A DNA stretch of 64,000 nt, taken from Bacillus sp. FJAT-27264 (GTDB lineage Bacteria; Bacillota; Bacilli; Paenibacillales; Paenibacillaceae). How positions within the stretch are numbered: the stretch's first letter is position 1; each line of letters opens with the position of its first letter. The notes beneath the pieces were generated by a model. It was given only the letters and a program-made list of their open reading frames with translations. It did not search any database and had not been told where the DNA came from. The position numbers and the translations under genes are program-made. Below are positions 43,612 through 53,408 of this stretch, piece after piece. The stretch spans positions 496,001-560,000 of the forward strand of contig NZ_MAQW01000012.1 in the NCBI RefSeq assembly GCF_001682855.1, written 5' to 3'.

Positions 43612-45388
43612 GCTGATCACCAACCTTCACTATAGGGATATACATACTCACCCGGGCACCGCCATCAGGTTGATTGCTAATCATCACTCCGTACTTTTCA
43701 CCAAAATAAAGCTTGATCCGGGCACTTACATTATACAGACCTATCGAATTCCCACTGGTCCAGTAAGGGTCAAGCGGCTCGGCCAGCCTGGCACGAACTT
43801 CTTCTAATCGGGCCGGCGAGATCCCCATTCCATTATCCTCGACCTGAATCAGCAGCCCGTTCTGATATGGGACCAGACGGAGGCTGAGATTCCAAACCCC
43901 TTTTTTACGATCAAAACCGTGCATGAACGCGTTCTCCACCAAGGGATGAAGCGATAGCTTCGGAACAAGAACATCCTCCCACAGCGGAGGAATCTCCACT
44001 TCATAATTCAGCTTATCGGCATAACGCTGCTGTTGAATGTTCATATAATTGTTCAGATGCTTGATTTCCTTGCCGAGGGTAGTCAGTTCCCCCGGATCAC
44101 GGATCGTATAACGGAACATATCGCTGAGCGATTGAATGATGCTGTAGATATCACTCGGTTTTTTGGAATAGGCCATGCTACCGATCATCTGTAATGTGTT
44201 TTGCAGAAAATGCGGATTGATCTGTGCTTGCAACGCTTTCAATTGGGCTGTCTGCCTCTCCAGATTGATGGTATATTCGTTGCGGATATGCTCACGGATT
44301 CGACTGGACATCGTCTGGAATCTCTTCTCCAGCATCCCGATTTCATCCTCACGATTGGAGATGGGGATACTCTCCCCCTTCAGCAGATTCAGACCGCTCA
44401 TAGACCTGGACAAGCGAATGATAGGTCCCGAGACTCTGTAAGCTACAAAGGCGGCAATAACCGCTGATAACAATGCAGACAGCACGCCGACAATCAGGCC
44501 ATACTTTTGTGTCACAGAAGCACTATGATTCACATAACTCGCCGGAAGCACCTTAATCAAGGTTAAACCCCAGGGCTCCAGATAGTGATAGAAAAAGTAA
44601 TGGTCATCCGTACGCACATAACCCGTTTCCTGCTTTGACGTGTCGATTGACTTCATTGATGGCGGAGTGCCTTGTTTTAACTGATACATCACCTTGCCGC
44701 CGTCACCGACAATGTACACACCCGATTCCTGCTCGGAGTTCAGCAGCTCCAGGGCGTTATCCATCATTCTCCACTTCGCATCAAACTGGATGCTGCCGAT
44801 CTTCTCTTTATTCTCGAACCGATTGATACTGCGGATCAGACGAAAATCAGACTCAGAACCCGGGCTATCCTTGATAATAATGTCCGCTTTCTGATCCACG
44901 AGGTCACGCCACATTGGCGCCTCTGGTATCGGAGTCTGAATGGTGTTGCGCATATCGTTAATGGTAAACAGCTTGTCCTTATCCTTGAAATAGAGCTGAA
45001 TCTCCACCAGACTGTAATAACCGGAATAAAAAATTGAAGTAATCGTATTGATAACGTTGCGCTGGAGGATAAAGCTATCCGACAGATTGCCTTCATCTTC
45101 GCTCACATAATCATTGAACGCCGGACTGATCAAAATGGTATAAATGAGATTGTTGATCTGTGTTAAATTTTTGTCGACAGCATCCCCGGACCAGGCAATT
45201 CGCGTCAGATTGGACTGAATAACCTCCTGCTCCATCACCTTGCGGGTATTGTCTTTCGCAAGCAAGGTCACCACAATAATTGGAATGACAGAAATACAAA
45301 GCATAATCAAGATAAGCTTGCTGCGAATAGTCCGTTTAAACGGCTCTGACAGCCAACGATAGATACAGCGTGGCCATTTCAAAAGCAT
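43601..45388 (-). CDS. YesM-type sensor histidine kinase
   Basis: A 595-residue kinase with TM1 (about 25-45), an extracytoplasmic Cache-like sensor, TM2 (about 290-312), HAMP, and the His_kinase domain with phospho-acceptor region QAQINPHFLQNTLQMIGSM. The ATPase domain has HPLVENAFMHG and VEDNGMGI. ATG 45388 follows AGAGGGGAAG; a longer frame begins at 45418. It forms an operon with the YesN-type regulator and probably senses an extracellular sugar or its binding-protein complex. Confidence 0.93.
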   Translation of the reverse strand: MLLKWPRCIYRWLSEPFKRTIRSKLILIMLCISVIPIIVVTLLAKDNTRKVMEQEVIQSNLTRIAWSGDAVDKNLTQINNLIYTILISPAFNDYVSEDEGNLSDSFILQRNVINTITSIFYSGYYSLVEIQLYFKDKDKLFTINDMRNTIQTPIPEAPMWRDLVDQKADIIIKDSPGSESDFRLIRSINRFENKEKIGSIQFDAKWRMMDNALELLNSEQESGVYIVGDGGKVMYQLKQGTPPSMKSIDTSKQETGYVRTDDHYFFYHYLEPWGLTLIKVLPASYVNHSASVTQKYGLIVGVLSALLSAVIAAFVAYRVSGPIIRLSRSMSGLNLLKGESIPISNREDEIGMLEKRFQTMSSRIREHIRNEYTINLERQTAQLKALQAQINPHFLQNTLQMIGSMAYSKKPSDIYSIIQSLSDMFRYTIRDPGELTTLGKEIKHLNNYMNIQQQRYADKLNYEVEIPPLWEDVLVPKLSLHPLVENAFMHGFDRKKGVWNLSLRLVPYQNGLLIQVEDNGMGISPARLEEVRARLAEPLDPYWTSGNSIGLYNVSARIKLYFGEKYGVMISNQPDGGARVSMYIPIVKVGDQHEY

Positions 45389-45546
45389 CTCTTCCCCTCT
45401 GTCTTCACTCTTATCCATAAGTTCAAATGATACTTTAACGCTCCGCTGTACGGGTTTAGGTAGGTTACATCAAGCGTCGCCGGATTGTCAATCTTTCTTG
45501 AGCCTCAGATCATTTGATCCCGTAAAGGATTGTATGTACATCAAAA

Positions 45547-45570
45547 ATCGCCAGTACGAATACTGGCGAT
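45547..45570 (-). terminator. Terminator with UUCG loop after the first mini-protein gene
   Basis: ATCGCCAGTA (45547-45556) and TACTGGCGAT (45561-45570) form a perfect 10-bp stem. On the minus strand the loop is TTCG and TTTTTG follows. Confidence 0.88.
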
Positions 45571-45612
45571 TATCACAGGGGCGCAGAACCGTAAACCGGG
45601 AAAAATTAGAGA

Positions 45613-45720
45613 TTAGATAACGAATGCTTTAGAGATGATGACCAGCAAAATAAACAAAACAAGAATTGCTGTCGTAGATGTAAAACCACCGTATCCGCCA
45701 ATTCCGCCAACTTCACTCAT
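45613..45720 (-). CDS. YjcZ-family mini membrane protein
   Basis: A 35-residue protein: Gly-rich start (MSEVGGIGGYGGFTST) followed by one hydrophobic helix (AILVLFILLVIISKAFVI). This is the YjcZ family layout, tiny proteins often linked to sporulation or the membrane in Bacillales. AAGGAGG precedes the ATG at good spacing. A second member lies 170 bp upstream. Confidence 0.85.
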   Translation of the reverse strand: MSEVGGIGGYGGFTSTTAILVLFILLVIISKAFVI

Positions 45721-45828
45721 TTGTAATTCCTCCTTTATTTTTGAGTACAGCTTAGAATATGCATATCTGACCTTTCCGCTTGGGTGAATGAGAAATAAAT
45801 CAAAATTAAAATATTTTTCGAATGAAAA

Positions 45829-45853
45829 ATGACCCCCAACATTCAGAGGTCAT
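45829..45853 (-). terminator. Terminator after the second mini-protein gene
   Basis: ATGACC (45829-45834) pairs with GGTCAT (45848-45853); TTTTTC follows on the minus strand. Confidence 0.65.
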
Positions 45854-45893
45854 CACTGGAATACTTACGTTCCTTTACAAAATAAAGTATGAT

Positions 45894-46025
45894 TTAGATA
45901 AAGCATGCACTAAGAATAATAACCAGCAAGATGTACAGTACAAGAATGGCACCTGTGGATGTAAACCCTACGTGAGGGTGATTATGGTGGTGACCCCATG
46001 CTGCTCCTGCAACTTTTTCACTCAT
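45894..46025 (-). CDS. YjcZ-family mini membrane protein with a His-rich segment
   Basis: A 43-residue protein. It has the same helix as its neighbour (GAILVLYILLVIILSACFI) but its N-terminal part carries WGHHHNHPH, five histidines within seven residues, a possible metal-binding patch. GAAGGAGG precedes ATG 46025. It has its own terminator. Tandem copy of the YjcZ-like gene at 45613-45720, probably by duplication. Confidence 0.85.
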   Translation of the reverse strand: MSEKVAGAAWGHHHNHPHVGFTSTGAILVLYILLVIILSACFI

Positions 46026-46127
46026 AATTTTATTCCTCCTTCGTCATGAAGCCTCTTAATTGAGTACACCACAACATATGTAGTTCATTCGCCTCTTGCT
46101 TGGGCATGCGCGGAAATACAATAGTTT

Positions 46128-46523
46128 ATGGAATGGAGAAGCGAGACCAATTACCCATTTTATTATAATTGCATGAAGCATTCCTGTCAGCCGGAACAGA
46201 ATCTGCCCAAATTTTATTTGGCACTGCAACAAGATTCTTCGATAGTGGGTACATACGCTTTACTCAGGAATGATCTTATTAGCCGTCAGGATCTATTCCC
46301 TTGGCTTGCTTGTATGTATGTTGCTCCTGAGTTCAGAGGCAATAGATTCGGAGCCGCCCTCCTTCAACACGCTCTTGATGAGACTCTTAAAATGGGACAT
46401 AATGCTCTCTATCTCTGTACCGATCTTGAGCACTACTACGAGAAATATGGCTGGAGTTATTTAGCTGAGGGGTTTATTTTCAATGGTGATAAAACGAAGA
46501 TATATGTACATCCAATAGGATAA
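46128..46523 (+). CDS. GNAT family N-acetyltransferase (possibly N-terminally shortened)
   Basis: A 131-residue acetyltransferase. The acetyl-CoA loop is VAPEFRGNRFGAALLQHAL (about 67-85), followed by LYLCTDLEHYYEKYGW. Relatives usually carry 15-20 more residues in front of the EWRSETNYPFY segment. Here an in-frame TAG lies two codons before the ATG and no clear Shine-Dalgarno sequence is present, so the gene may be clipped or weakly expressed. Substrate unknown. Confidence 0.75.
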   Translation: MEWRSETNYPFYYNCMKHSCQPEQNLPKFYLALQQDSSIVGTYALLRNDLISRQDLFPWLACMYVAPEFRGNRFGAALLQHALDETLKMGHNALYLCTDLEHYYEKYGWSYLAEGFIFNGDKTKIYVHPIG

Positions 46524-46570
46524 GATGACTATACAGTGGGGTTTGAAAATCACCGAAAGGCGGTGCATGT

Positions 46571-47416
46571 GTGCATCATCTACTAGACCTTGAAAGCCTG
46601 ACGCCAGAGCAAATCAACGAAATTTTTGCACTGACCGATCAACTGCGACTGGAACAGCCGGGAGATCCACTGCATGGCAAAACCTTTGCTTTATTTTTTC
46701 CGGAAACCAGTCTGCGCACTCGAATTACCTTTGAGAAAGGTATATATAGGCTCGGTGGGCAAAGCCTGCTATTTCCACCTGAAACCCTTGATCGACCGGA
46801 AGCATTATCGGACGTCATCCAATACTTGCAGAACTGGGCAGACGGAGTCATTGTGAGGCATGCAAGCTTTTCAAAATTAGTAGAATTGTCAGCGCACGCT
46901 TCGATTCCAGTCATCAACGCAATGACAGCGGATAACCACCCTTGCGAGATTTTGTCTGACTTATATTCTATCCATACCTTAAGAGAAAACTATCGGGATC
47001 TGGTCTATACATTCGTAGGCCCCGCAACTAACATTTCCAGATCGTGGGCATCCATAGCCAAGATTATGGATCTTACGTTCTATCATGTCTGTACTGAGGG
47101 CAATGAAATCGGTGAATCCTCAAGGAATTATACTTTTCATACTGATCTGGAAGCCATACTCCCTCTCAGTGATGTGATTTTGACCGATTCGTTAAGACCT
47201 GAATTTCTTACGGAAGAGTACATTAGCAAATATCAAATCACGCTGGAGCGCATGCAGTTAACGAGGAAAGATGCCATGTTCAATCCATGCCCGCCATTCT
47301 TCAGAAATGAAGAGCTCAGCGAAGATGTGATCTCGTCAAGGTATTTCGTCGGGTATGGATTCAAAAAGAATCTATTATTTCTGCAACAGGCCGTTATTTT
47401 GTATTCTCTGGACTGA
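46571..47416 (+). CDS. Divergent carbamoyltransferase (ornithine/aspartate carbamoyltransferase superfamily)
   Basis: A 281-residue member of the AOTCase superfamily. The carbamoyl-phosphate motif STRTR appears as SLRTR (47-51). The second motif, HPxQ, reads HPCE (123-126). The amino-acid-side loop, HCLP in ornithine and HPGP in aspartate carbamoyltransferases, reads FNPCPPFFRNEE (about 237-248). The protein is shorter than typical ArgF (about 310-330). It therefore may carbamoylate an unusual amine, or be impaired. No arginine or pyrimidine genes are adjacent. It starts with GTG 46571 after AAAGGCGGTG. Confidence 0.8.
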   Translation: MHHLLDLESLTPEQINEIFALTDQLRLEQPGDPLHGKTFALFFPETSLRTRITFEKGIYRLGGQSLLFPPETLDRPEALSDVIQYLQNWADGVIVRHASFSKLVELSAHASIPVINAMTADNHPCEILSDLYSIHTLRENYRDLVYTFVGPATNISRSWASIAKIMDLTFYHVCTEGNEIGESSRNYTFHTDLEAILPLSDVILTDSLRPEFLTEEYISKYQITLERMQLTRKDAMFNPCPPFFRNEELSEDVISSRYFVGYGFKKNLLFLQQAVILYSLD

Positions 47417-47535
47417 GTCATGTTCTGAGAGATAACAATCCTGTAGTCCGGAATAGTTCGCTTATAACCATTTTTCCCCTTAACCTCCCCACTATTCAGC
47501 TGATACAATGGAGCAAATAATTCATTGATGGGGGC

Positions 47536-48519
47536 ATGATTTTGGATCAAATCATAGGTAAAGCCGCTTCAGCACTACAGCAATATCCTATTCAGGTAGA
47601 TTCCGTTCAGCTTGTTGGTCAAAGCGCAAATTTGATTTATAAGGTGACTGATATTCATGAGAATAGCTATAGTCTGCGATTTCACGAGTCCAAAAGTGAA
47701 ACTATAGAGGATATCTGGACAGTACCAGATGTCCTCGCTTCAGAAATGGTATGGCTGGAAGCTTTAGCAGAAAAAGAAGATCTAATCACTCCAAGGCCGT
47801 ACCGAAATAAACAAGGGGATTTCGTAACTGATATAAAAGGTATCAATTGTACATTAATCAGTTGGGTAGAAGGTGAGCAAAAGCCTGTTATCCTTACCGT
47901 AGAAGATGCTGAGCAGGTTGGACATATGATTGGCAAGCTGCATAAGCAGTCGGCAGCCTGGGACATTCCTGCCTCATTCACCCGTCCTTCTTTTGACCAA
48001 AACCGTATTTTGCAAGCTCTTGATAAAATCAAAAGCTTAACGGCAAATGGTACACTCGATCCAGCAGATACGGCTGTGTTGCTGGAAGCTGGCAATAAAG
48101 TAATACTGATGAAAGATCGTTTAGAGAGAAGTAGGGACAACTGGGGGATGATTCACGCCGATCTGATCCCAAGTAATTTTATATTTAATAACGGAGAAGC
48201 CTGCCCGATCGACTTTGGAGCATGTGGGTTTGGATATTTCCTTGGCGATCTTGGCTGGGCGTTCTCTTATATTCATCCGGCGTTCAGACAGCCAATGATT
48301 GCGGCCTATGCGAAGCAGTTTCCACTACCCGAGGATCATATCCTACTACTAGAAGGCTTTTTCGTAGCTACACAGCTTGAAACGATGAATTTCTGGCTCG
48401 GACTGCCCGATGTAATGGACTGGTTCCCCGATCATATTGGCAAGTTAGCACATAGAGAATTCAGTTGCTATATCAATGAAGAGTCCTTCCTGTTTACCGG
48501 CACACCCTATTGGGGATAA
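47536..48519 (+). CDS. APH-fold phosphotransferase
   Basis: A 327-residue kinase-like protein. The N-lobe has LIYKVTDIHENSYSLRFHE, the catalytic loop is MIHADLIPSNFIF (HxDxxxxN) and the metal site CPIDFGACGFG. It resembles the homoserine kinase/RdoA-like branch of the fold. Phosphate acceptor unknown. Starts: ATG 47536, or TTG 47542 with better spacing from GGGGG. It converges on the histidine phosphatase gene with only three bases between the stops. Confidence 0.85.
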   Translation: MILDQIIGKAASALQQYPIQVDSVQLVGQSANLIYKVTDIHENSYSLRFHESKSETIEDIWTVPDVLASEMVWLEALAEKEDLITPRPYRNKQGDFVTDIKGINCTLISWVEGEQKPVILTVEDAEQVGHMIGKLHKQSAAWDIPASFTRPSFDQNRILQALDKIKSLTANGTLDPADTAVLLEAGNKVILMKDRLERSRDNWGMIHADLIPSNFIFNNGEACPIDFGACGFGYFLGDLGWAFSYIHPAFRQPMIAAYAKQFPLPEDHILLLEGFFVATQLETMNFWLGLPDVMDWFPDHIGKLAHREFSCYINEESFLFTGTPYWG

Positions 48520-48522
48520 TTA

Positions 48523-49143
48523 CTATTCCTTGTAATGTGAGGTGTCACCATAGAGCTCTACGTGAACATCACCGTTGCGCAGTACGATTTTGCTAAGGCT
48601 GGTCGACAAAATGTCGGGCAGCTCTCTTAGCTCGTGCAGCTCTTTGCCCAGATAATACCCCAAAATGACCTTCAAGGTAATACGATGCGTCACCAGAAGT
48701 ACATTGCCTCCAGTATGTTCACCCATGATATCCTTCACAGCAGGAATCACCCGTTCCAATAGTGTCGCGTAGCTCTCTCCCTCGCCGGATGGCTGATACA
48801 GGTGCGGAGCCTCCCAGAAATTATGAAACTGCTCTGCATCCTTCACCCGATTGTCTTCAATAAGCTGTCCTTCCCACAGACCCATGTTGATCTCTCTTAG
48901 CTCAGCTTTGGTCCGCAGCTCCCAAGGTCTGTCTCCCTGAATAATATTTGCCGTGCTTATCGCCCTTGGACTAGTACTGCTGTAGATGGCCTCAAATGGC
49001 ACGTTCTGCAATCGTTCTTGAAGCCACTTCGCCTGCTGTTTCCCTGTGATGGTTAGCGGAGAATCCTGATGGCCCTGCATCCGCCCCTGCAAATTCCACT
49101 CCGTCTGACCGTGTCTCGTCAAATACAATGTAGTCTCAGTCAT
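48523..49143 (-). CDS. Histidine phosphatase family protein (phosphoglycerate mutase-like)
   Basis: A 206-residue enzyme with the RHG motif YLTRHGQTEWNLQGRMQG near the N-terminus, GLWEGQ and the second catalytic region VLLVTHRITLKVIL. It belongs to the cofactor-dependent phosphoglycerate mutase superfamily, in the GpmB/PhoE-like phosphatase branch, whose members dephosphorylate small sugar phosphates. Divergent from a LysR regulator. Confidence 0.88.
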   Translation of the reverse strand: MTETTLYLTRHGQTEWNLQGRMQGHQDSPLTITGKQQAKWLQERLQNVPFEAIYSSTSPRAISTANIIQGDRPWELRTKAELREINMGLWEGQLIEDNRVKDAEQFHNFWEAPHLYQPSGEGESYATLLERVIPAVKDIMGEHTGGNVLLVTHRITLKVILGYYLGKELHELRELPDILSTSLSKIVLRNGDVHVELYGDTSHYKE

Positions 49144-49260
49144 GTTGTATCTCTCCTTCGCTGTGAATGTAATTGGAGTATACTATGTATATCTATAGAT
49201 TAAAATTATATAATATCTATAATATATAACTTCAGTATATAAAGAGGTGCGGCGTAATCT

Positions 49261-50184
49261 ATGTTAAATCTTCATGTTTTGAGACTGTTCTACACAGTTG
49301 CCACTACAGGCAGCGTAACTCGAGCCTCACAGAAGCTGAATATCAGCCAGCCTGCCATTTCGGCACAAATTCACAAGTTTGAAAAGGAACACAATATTGT
49401 ATTGTTTGAGATACAAGGCAGGCAGCTTGTGCTTACACCGCTTGGAGAGCAATTGATTCAGCCGCTGCAAAAGCTATTTGCACTTGAAGAACAAGTACAG
49501 CTCCGCATAGAAGACCATCACAACCATCCCAAGGGCAAGCTGCGTATTGCCGGCAATTACCTCTCTAGCAGCATCCTGATTCCCTCTTGGGCTGCCTTGT
49601 TCAAGAAGAAATATCCGGAGGTGGAGGTCCATATCAGCACCACTACTTCCCGGGAAGCGCTTGAGAAATTAATAAATTTTGAAGCAGATGTTGCGGTCTA
49701 CGGTCTTGGGGACATGCCTCTGCCGGCTGAGCCAGGACTCCACTGGACTGAATTGTATGCTGACGAGTTCTTGTTCGTGGTGTCTCCAGAGCATAAATAT
49801 GCCAACCAGGTAATCTCGCTGCGCGACATGATGGCTGAACCCTTTATCATGCGGGAGGCAGGCAGTGTAGCCAGGGAGCGGCTCACACAGTTATGTGAGG
49901 AGCACCACCTCCCCCCTCCTAATATTGAACTGCAATTCACTGGAATGAGCGGGTCCATTCATGCGGTTAGTGCCGGTTATGGAGCGAGCTTCATTTCATT
50001 ACTAGTCGCCAACTCTTATGTAACCCATGGTAAGCTTGCCAAAGTGAATGTAACTGATGTGAATTTGAAGAACACCATAGTCATGTGCACAAGGCAGCAG
50101 GAGCATGTCGAGCCGCTTGTCGAGAAATTCGTAGCGATTGCCGTTCACAATAAAGACTCCATGAGTAGTGAACATATTTTATGA
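49261..50184 (+). CDS. LysR family transcriptional regulator
   Basis: A 307-residue regulator with the N-terminal winged helix-turn-helix (LRLFYTVATTGSVTRASQKL, NISQPAISAQIHKFE) and a C-terminal effector-binding domain. The divergent gene is a histidine phosphatase, and the AT-rich 117-bp gap between them is the natural place for LysR control. AGAGGTG precedes the ATG. Effector unknown. Confidence 0.92.
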   Translation: MLNLHVLRLFYTVATTGSVTRASQKLNISQPAISAQIHKFEKEHNIVLFEIQGRQLVLTPLGEQLIQPLQKLFALEEQVQLRIEDHHNHPKGKLRIAGNYLSSSILIPSWAALFKKKYPEVEVHISTTTSREALEKLINFEADVAVYGLGDMPLPAEPGLHWTELYADEFLFVVSPEHKYANQVISLRDMMAEPFIMREAGSVARERLTQLCEEHHLPPPNIELQFTGMSGSIHAVSAGYGASFISLLVANSYVTHGKLAKVNVTDVNLKNTIVMCTRQQEHVEPLVEKFVAIAVHNKDSMSSEHIL

Positions 50185-50246
50185 AAAGACATGAATAAAG
50201 AGCTTACTACAGCCTCAGTGCACCCATATGAATAATGTATTCTGCA

Positions 50247-50294
50247 TAAAAAAGACACCCTTGTCGACCGTTTCCGGTACAAGGATGTCTTTGC
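50247..50294 (-). terminator. Terminator of the deo operon
   Basis: AAAGACACCCTTGT (50251-50264) pairs with ACAAGGATGTCTTT (50279-50292) with one mismatch; a T run follows on the minus strand. Confidence 0.85.
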
Positions 50295-50308
50295 TTGCGT
50301 TATGGCGA

Positions 50309-51016
50309 TTACAGGGAATGCACTGTATCCAGCGCTACTTCCATCATGTCGTTGAACGTGCTTTGACGTTCTTCAGAGGTCGTTTCTTCTCCGGTCAGCA
50401 GGTGGTCGCTTACAGTCAGAATCGTAAGAGCGTTTACGCCATATTTTGCGGCCAATGTGTAAAGTGCAGTGCTCTCCATCTCAACACCCAGTACACCATG
50501 ATCCATCAGCTTTTGCACAATGGCTTTGTCATCCCGGTAGAACGTGTCCGAACAGAAGACGTTACCGACATGCATTTTCAGACCTTTTGCAGTACCACGC
50601 TCATAAGCAGACTTGAGCATTTGGAAATTTGCGATCGGCGAGAAGTCATAGCCCCCGAATACGTGACGGTTCACACTGGAATCCGTACAGGAAGCTTGCG
50701 CAAGAATGACCTCGCGAACACGAACGCTTTCCTGCATCGCACCACATGTGCCAACGCGAACCAAGTTCTTCACGCCGTACTCGCGAATCAATTCATTAAC
50801 ATAGATACTGATGGAAGGTACACCCATTCCTGTACCTTGTACAGAAATCTTCTGTCCTTTATAGGTTCCGGTAAATCCGAGCATACCGCGGACCTGGTTA
50901 TAGCAGGTAACATCCTCAAGATAAGTCTCGGCGATAAACTTCGCACGAAGCGGATCTCCCGGCAATAGTACCGTTTCGGCAATCTCGCCTGCTTTGGCTC
51001 CAATATGAACACTCAT
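50309..51016 (-). CDS. deoD: Purine-nucleoside phosphorylase, DeoD type
   Basis: A 235-residue cytoplasmic enzyme that phosphorolyses (deoxy)purine nucleosides to base and (deoxy)ribose 1-phosphate. The sequence follows Bacillus DeoD throughout: [20 protein letters not shown] at the start, [24 protein letters not shown] and [12 protein letters not shown], then [13 protein letters not shown] with the catalytic Asp. I chose ATG 51016, which has AAAGGAG eight bases upstream. Last gene of deoC-cdd-deoB-deoD; its sugar-phosphate product feeds DeoB. Confidence 0.95.
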   Translation of the reverse strand: MSVHIGAKAGEIAETVLLPGDPLRAKFIAETYLEDVTCYNQVRGMLGFTGTYKGQKISVQGTGMGVPSISIYVNELIREYGVKNLVRVGTCGAMQESVRVREVILAQASCTDSSVNRHVFGGYDFSPIANFQMLKSAYERGTAKGLKMHVGNVFCSDTFYRDDKAIVQKLMDHGVLGVEMESTALYTLAAKYGVNALTILTVSDHLLTGEETTSEERQSTFNDMMEVALDTVHSL

Positions 51017-51042
51017 GGTCATTTCTCCTTTAGGCTGGTTAA

Positions 51043-52224
51043 TTATTTCAGATCCGCTAAAAAGCTCGTACCATACTCCGGCATGGTGACGTTAAAGTTC
51101 TCAGCCACGGTTGCTCCGATATCTGCAAAGGTCTTCCGGATCGGCAAAGCTTGTCCGCCTCCCGCAAAACGCGGCGAATAGACCAGAAGCGGTACATATT
51201 CACGAGTATGATCCGTTCCACGGTAGGTTGGATCATTGCCGTGATCCGCTGTGATGATCAGAAGATCGTCACTGGTCATTTTGGCGAACACTTCAGGCAG
51301 CCTGGTATCGAAATCCTCCAGAGCATCGGCATAGCCCTGCGGGTCCCGGCGGTGGCCGTACAACGCATCAAAGTCTACCAGATTTAAGAAGCTGAGTCCA
51401 TGGAAAGGTTCATCCAGCGTGGTAATGATCTTATCCATACCGTCCGAATTGGACACTGTACGGATGCTCTGTGTAACACCTTCACCATCGTAAATATCCG
51501 CTATTTTCCCCAAAGCAATGACATCATAGTCAGCATCCTTCAATGCATTCATCACCGTCGGACTGAATGGCTTCAGCGCATAATCATGACGGTTCGCGGT
51601 ACGTTTGAAGTTACCCACTTCACCAACGAACGGTCTGGCAATAATTCTACCCAGCATGTAAGGATCTTCGAGTGTAATTTCCCGGCAGTATTCACAAATC
51701 TCGTACAGCTCTTTCAATGGCACAACGTCCTCGTGGGCTGCGATTTGTAGCACGGAGTCCGCCGAGGTATATACGATCAATGCCCCTGTCTTCACATGCT
51801 CCTCACCAAGCTCATCCATAATTTCAGTTCCGCTGGCCGGCTTATTGCCGATGACTTTGCGCCCGGTCTTTTGCTCAATTTGGGCAATTAGCGCTTCCGG
51901 GAAGCCATGCTCAAAGACGCGGAAAGGCGTATCAATATACAACCCCATGATTTCCCAGTGTCCGGTCATCGTGTCCTTACCGCGTGAAGCTTCCTGCATC
52001 TTCGTATAATAGGCCAATGGCTGATCCGCAGCAGGTACGCCCTGAATTTCTGCGATGTTGGATAAACCGAGTGCTGCGAGATTCGGCATGTTCAGGCCCC
52101 CGCGCTCACGGGCTATATGTCCCAGTGTATCTACATCAAAATCATCAAACTGGGCTGCGTCAGGCGCTTCTCCTATCCCGACAGAGTCCATAACAATTAG
52201 ATGGATTCGTTTAAATGGCTTCAT
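51043..52224 (-). CDS. deoB: Phosphopentomutase
   Basis: A 393-residue alkaline-phosphatase-superfamily enzyme that converts (deoxy)ribose 1-phosphate to 5-phosphate. Metal-binding motifs are [14 protein letters not shown] at the N-terminus and [20 protein letters not shown] near the C-terminus; the phospho-acceptor Thr is in [10 protein letters not shown]. It links DeoD and pyrimidine salvage to DeoC. Also named drm in Bacillus. Confidence 0.96.
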   Translation of the reverse strand: MKPFKRIHLIVMDSVGIGEAPDAAQFDDFDVDTLGHIARERGGLNMPNLAALGLSNIAEIQGVPAADQPLAYYTKMQEASRGKDTMTGHWEIMGLYIDTPFRVFEHGFPEALIAQIEQKTGRKVIGNKPASGTEIMDELGEEHVKTGALIVYTSADSVLQIAAHEDVVPLKELYEICEYCREITLEDPYMLGRIIARPFVGEVGNFKRTANRHDYALKPFSPTVMNALKDADYDVIALGKIADIYDGEGVTQSIRTVSNSDGMDKIITTLDEPFHGLSFLNLVDFDALYGHRRDPQGYADALEDFDTRLPEVFAKMTSDDLLIITADHGNDPTYRGTDHTREYVPLLVYSPRFAGGGQALPIRKTFADIGATVAENFNVTMPEYGTSFLADLK

Positions 52225-52241
52225 TCGTGAAGACCCCTTCT

Positions 52242-52640
52242 CTATTTACTCATATCATCCGCTTGGAAAGCACCCGGCAAAAGCTTGGCCATGGTCCACT
52301 CCTCGGTATTTCCGTGTAGATTGGTCAGATAAATCTTGGTATTCTCGTCGCAGAATTCGGCCAGCACTTGACGACAGGCTCCACATGGCGACACTGGACC
52401 TTCAGTATCCGCCACGACAGCAATGGCTTCAATTACATGCTCTCCTTCGGAGACCGCTTTGAAAATGGCTGTGCGTTCAGCACAATTGGTCAGCCCATAG
52501 GATGCATTCTCAATGTTGCAACCCTTGTAAATCTTCTTGCCACCAGTAAGTATCGCCGCTCCAACTGCAAATTTAGAATAGGGTACATAAGCAGCATTAC
52601 GTGCTTCAATGGCTTCCTTGATTAACTGTTCTTTCATCAT
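52242..52640 (-). CDS. cdd: Cytidine deaminase
   Basis: A 132-residue zinc enzyme that deaminates (deoxy)cytidine to (deoxy)uridine. The zinc motifs are [11 protein letters not shown] (Cys and catalytic Glu) and [12 protein letters not shown]. The start [14 protein letters not shown] is typical of the homotetrameric form. It lies 17 bp before deoB and 56 bp after deoC in the same operon. Confidence 0.96.
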   Translation of the reverse strand: MMKEQLIKEAIEARNAAYVPYSKFAVGAAILTGGKKIYKGCNIENASYGLTNCAERTAIFKAVSEGEHVIEAIAVVADTEGPVSPCGACRQVLAEFCDENTKIYLTNLHGNTEEWTMAKLLPGAFQADDMSK

Positions 52641-52696
52641 GATTCCCTCCTGAGAAGGCCTGTCCCTTAAAGGAACAGACCTGTGATTGCAACGTT

Positions 52697-53365
52697 TTAG
52701 TAGGAAGAGTTGGACTGCTCGCCTTCCATGATTTTCACGCCGGAGCTGGCTCCGATTCTGGAAGCGCCCGCTTCGATCATGTTCTGCATGTCCTGAAGGT
52801 TACGTACGCCGCCGGATGCCTTAACGCCAACATTCCCGCCTACAGTCTTGCGCATCAACGCAACGTCCTCGGCAGTAGCACCACCAGTGGAGAAGCCAGT
52901 CGATGTCTTCACGAAATCTGCGCCTGCCTTAACAGACAATTGAGAAGCGATCACTTTTTCTTCATTCGTCAGCAGGCTGGTTTCAATAATAACCTTTACG
53001 ATCGCTTTGCCAGCAGCCGCATCGACTACAGCCTTGATGTCCTGTTCTACATAAGAATGGTCGACATCTTTCAGTGCACCGATATTGATGACCATATCCA
53101 CCTCAGTGGCTCCGGATGCAATCGCATTTTGCGCTTCAAAAGCCTTCGTAGCACTAGTGCTTGCTCCCAGCGGGAATCCGATTACAGTACAGACTTTGAC
53201 TTTGGTACCCGTCAGCCCTTCAGCAGCATAGCTTACCCATGTAGGGTTAACACACACAGATGCAAATTCATATTTCTTAGCTTCCTCTATCAACTTCGAA
53301 ATCTCCGCTTTCGTTGCGTCTGCACGCAGAAGCGTATGATCAATCATTCCTGCTAAATTCAACAT
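52697..53365 (-). CDS. deoC: Deoxyribose-phosphate aldolase
   Basis: A 222-residue class I aldolase that cleaves 2-deoxyribose 5-phosphate to glyceraldehyde 3-phosphate and acetaldehyde. The Schiff-base Lys is in [24 protein letters not shown] near the start and [14 protein letters not shown] are the other family motifs. First gene of the operon, behind the DeoR-like operator region. Called dra in Bacillus subtilis. Confidence 0.96.
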   Translation of the reverse strand: MLNLAGMIDHTLLRADATKAEISKLIEEAKKYEFASVCVNPTWVSYAAEGLTGTKVKVCTVIGFPLGASTSATKAFEAQNAIASGATEVDMVINIGALKDVDHSYVEQDIKAVVDAAAGKAIVKVIIETSLLTNEEKVIASQLSVKAGADFVKTSTGFSTGGATAEDVALMRKTVGGNVGVKASGGVRNLQDMQNMIEAGASRIGASSGVKIMEGEQSNSSY

Positions 53366-53408
53366 TTACGCCATCACCTTTCCCGTGAACAATTCTTGAG
53401 TCTATGCT

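Noticed and set aside
50228..50968. 246-codon + strand frame
   Set aside because: Antisense to deoD, which is unambiguous.
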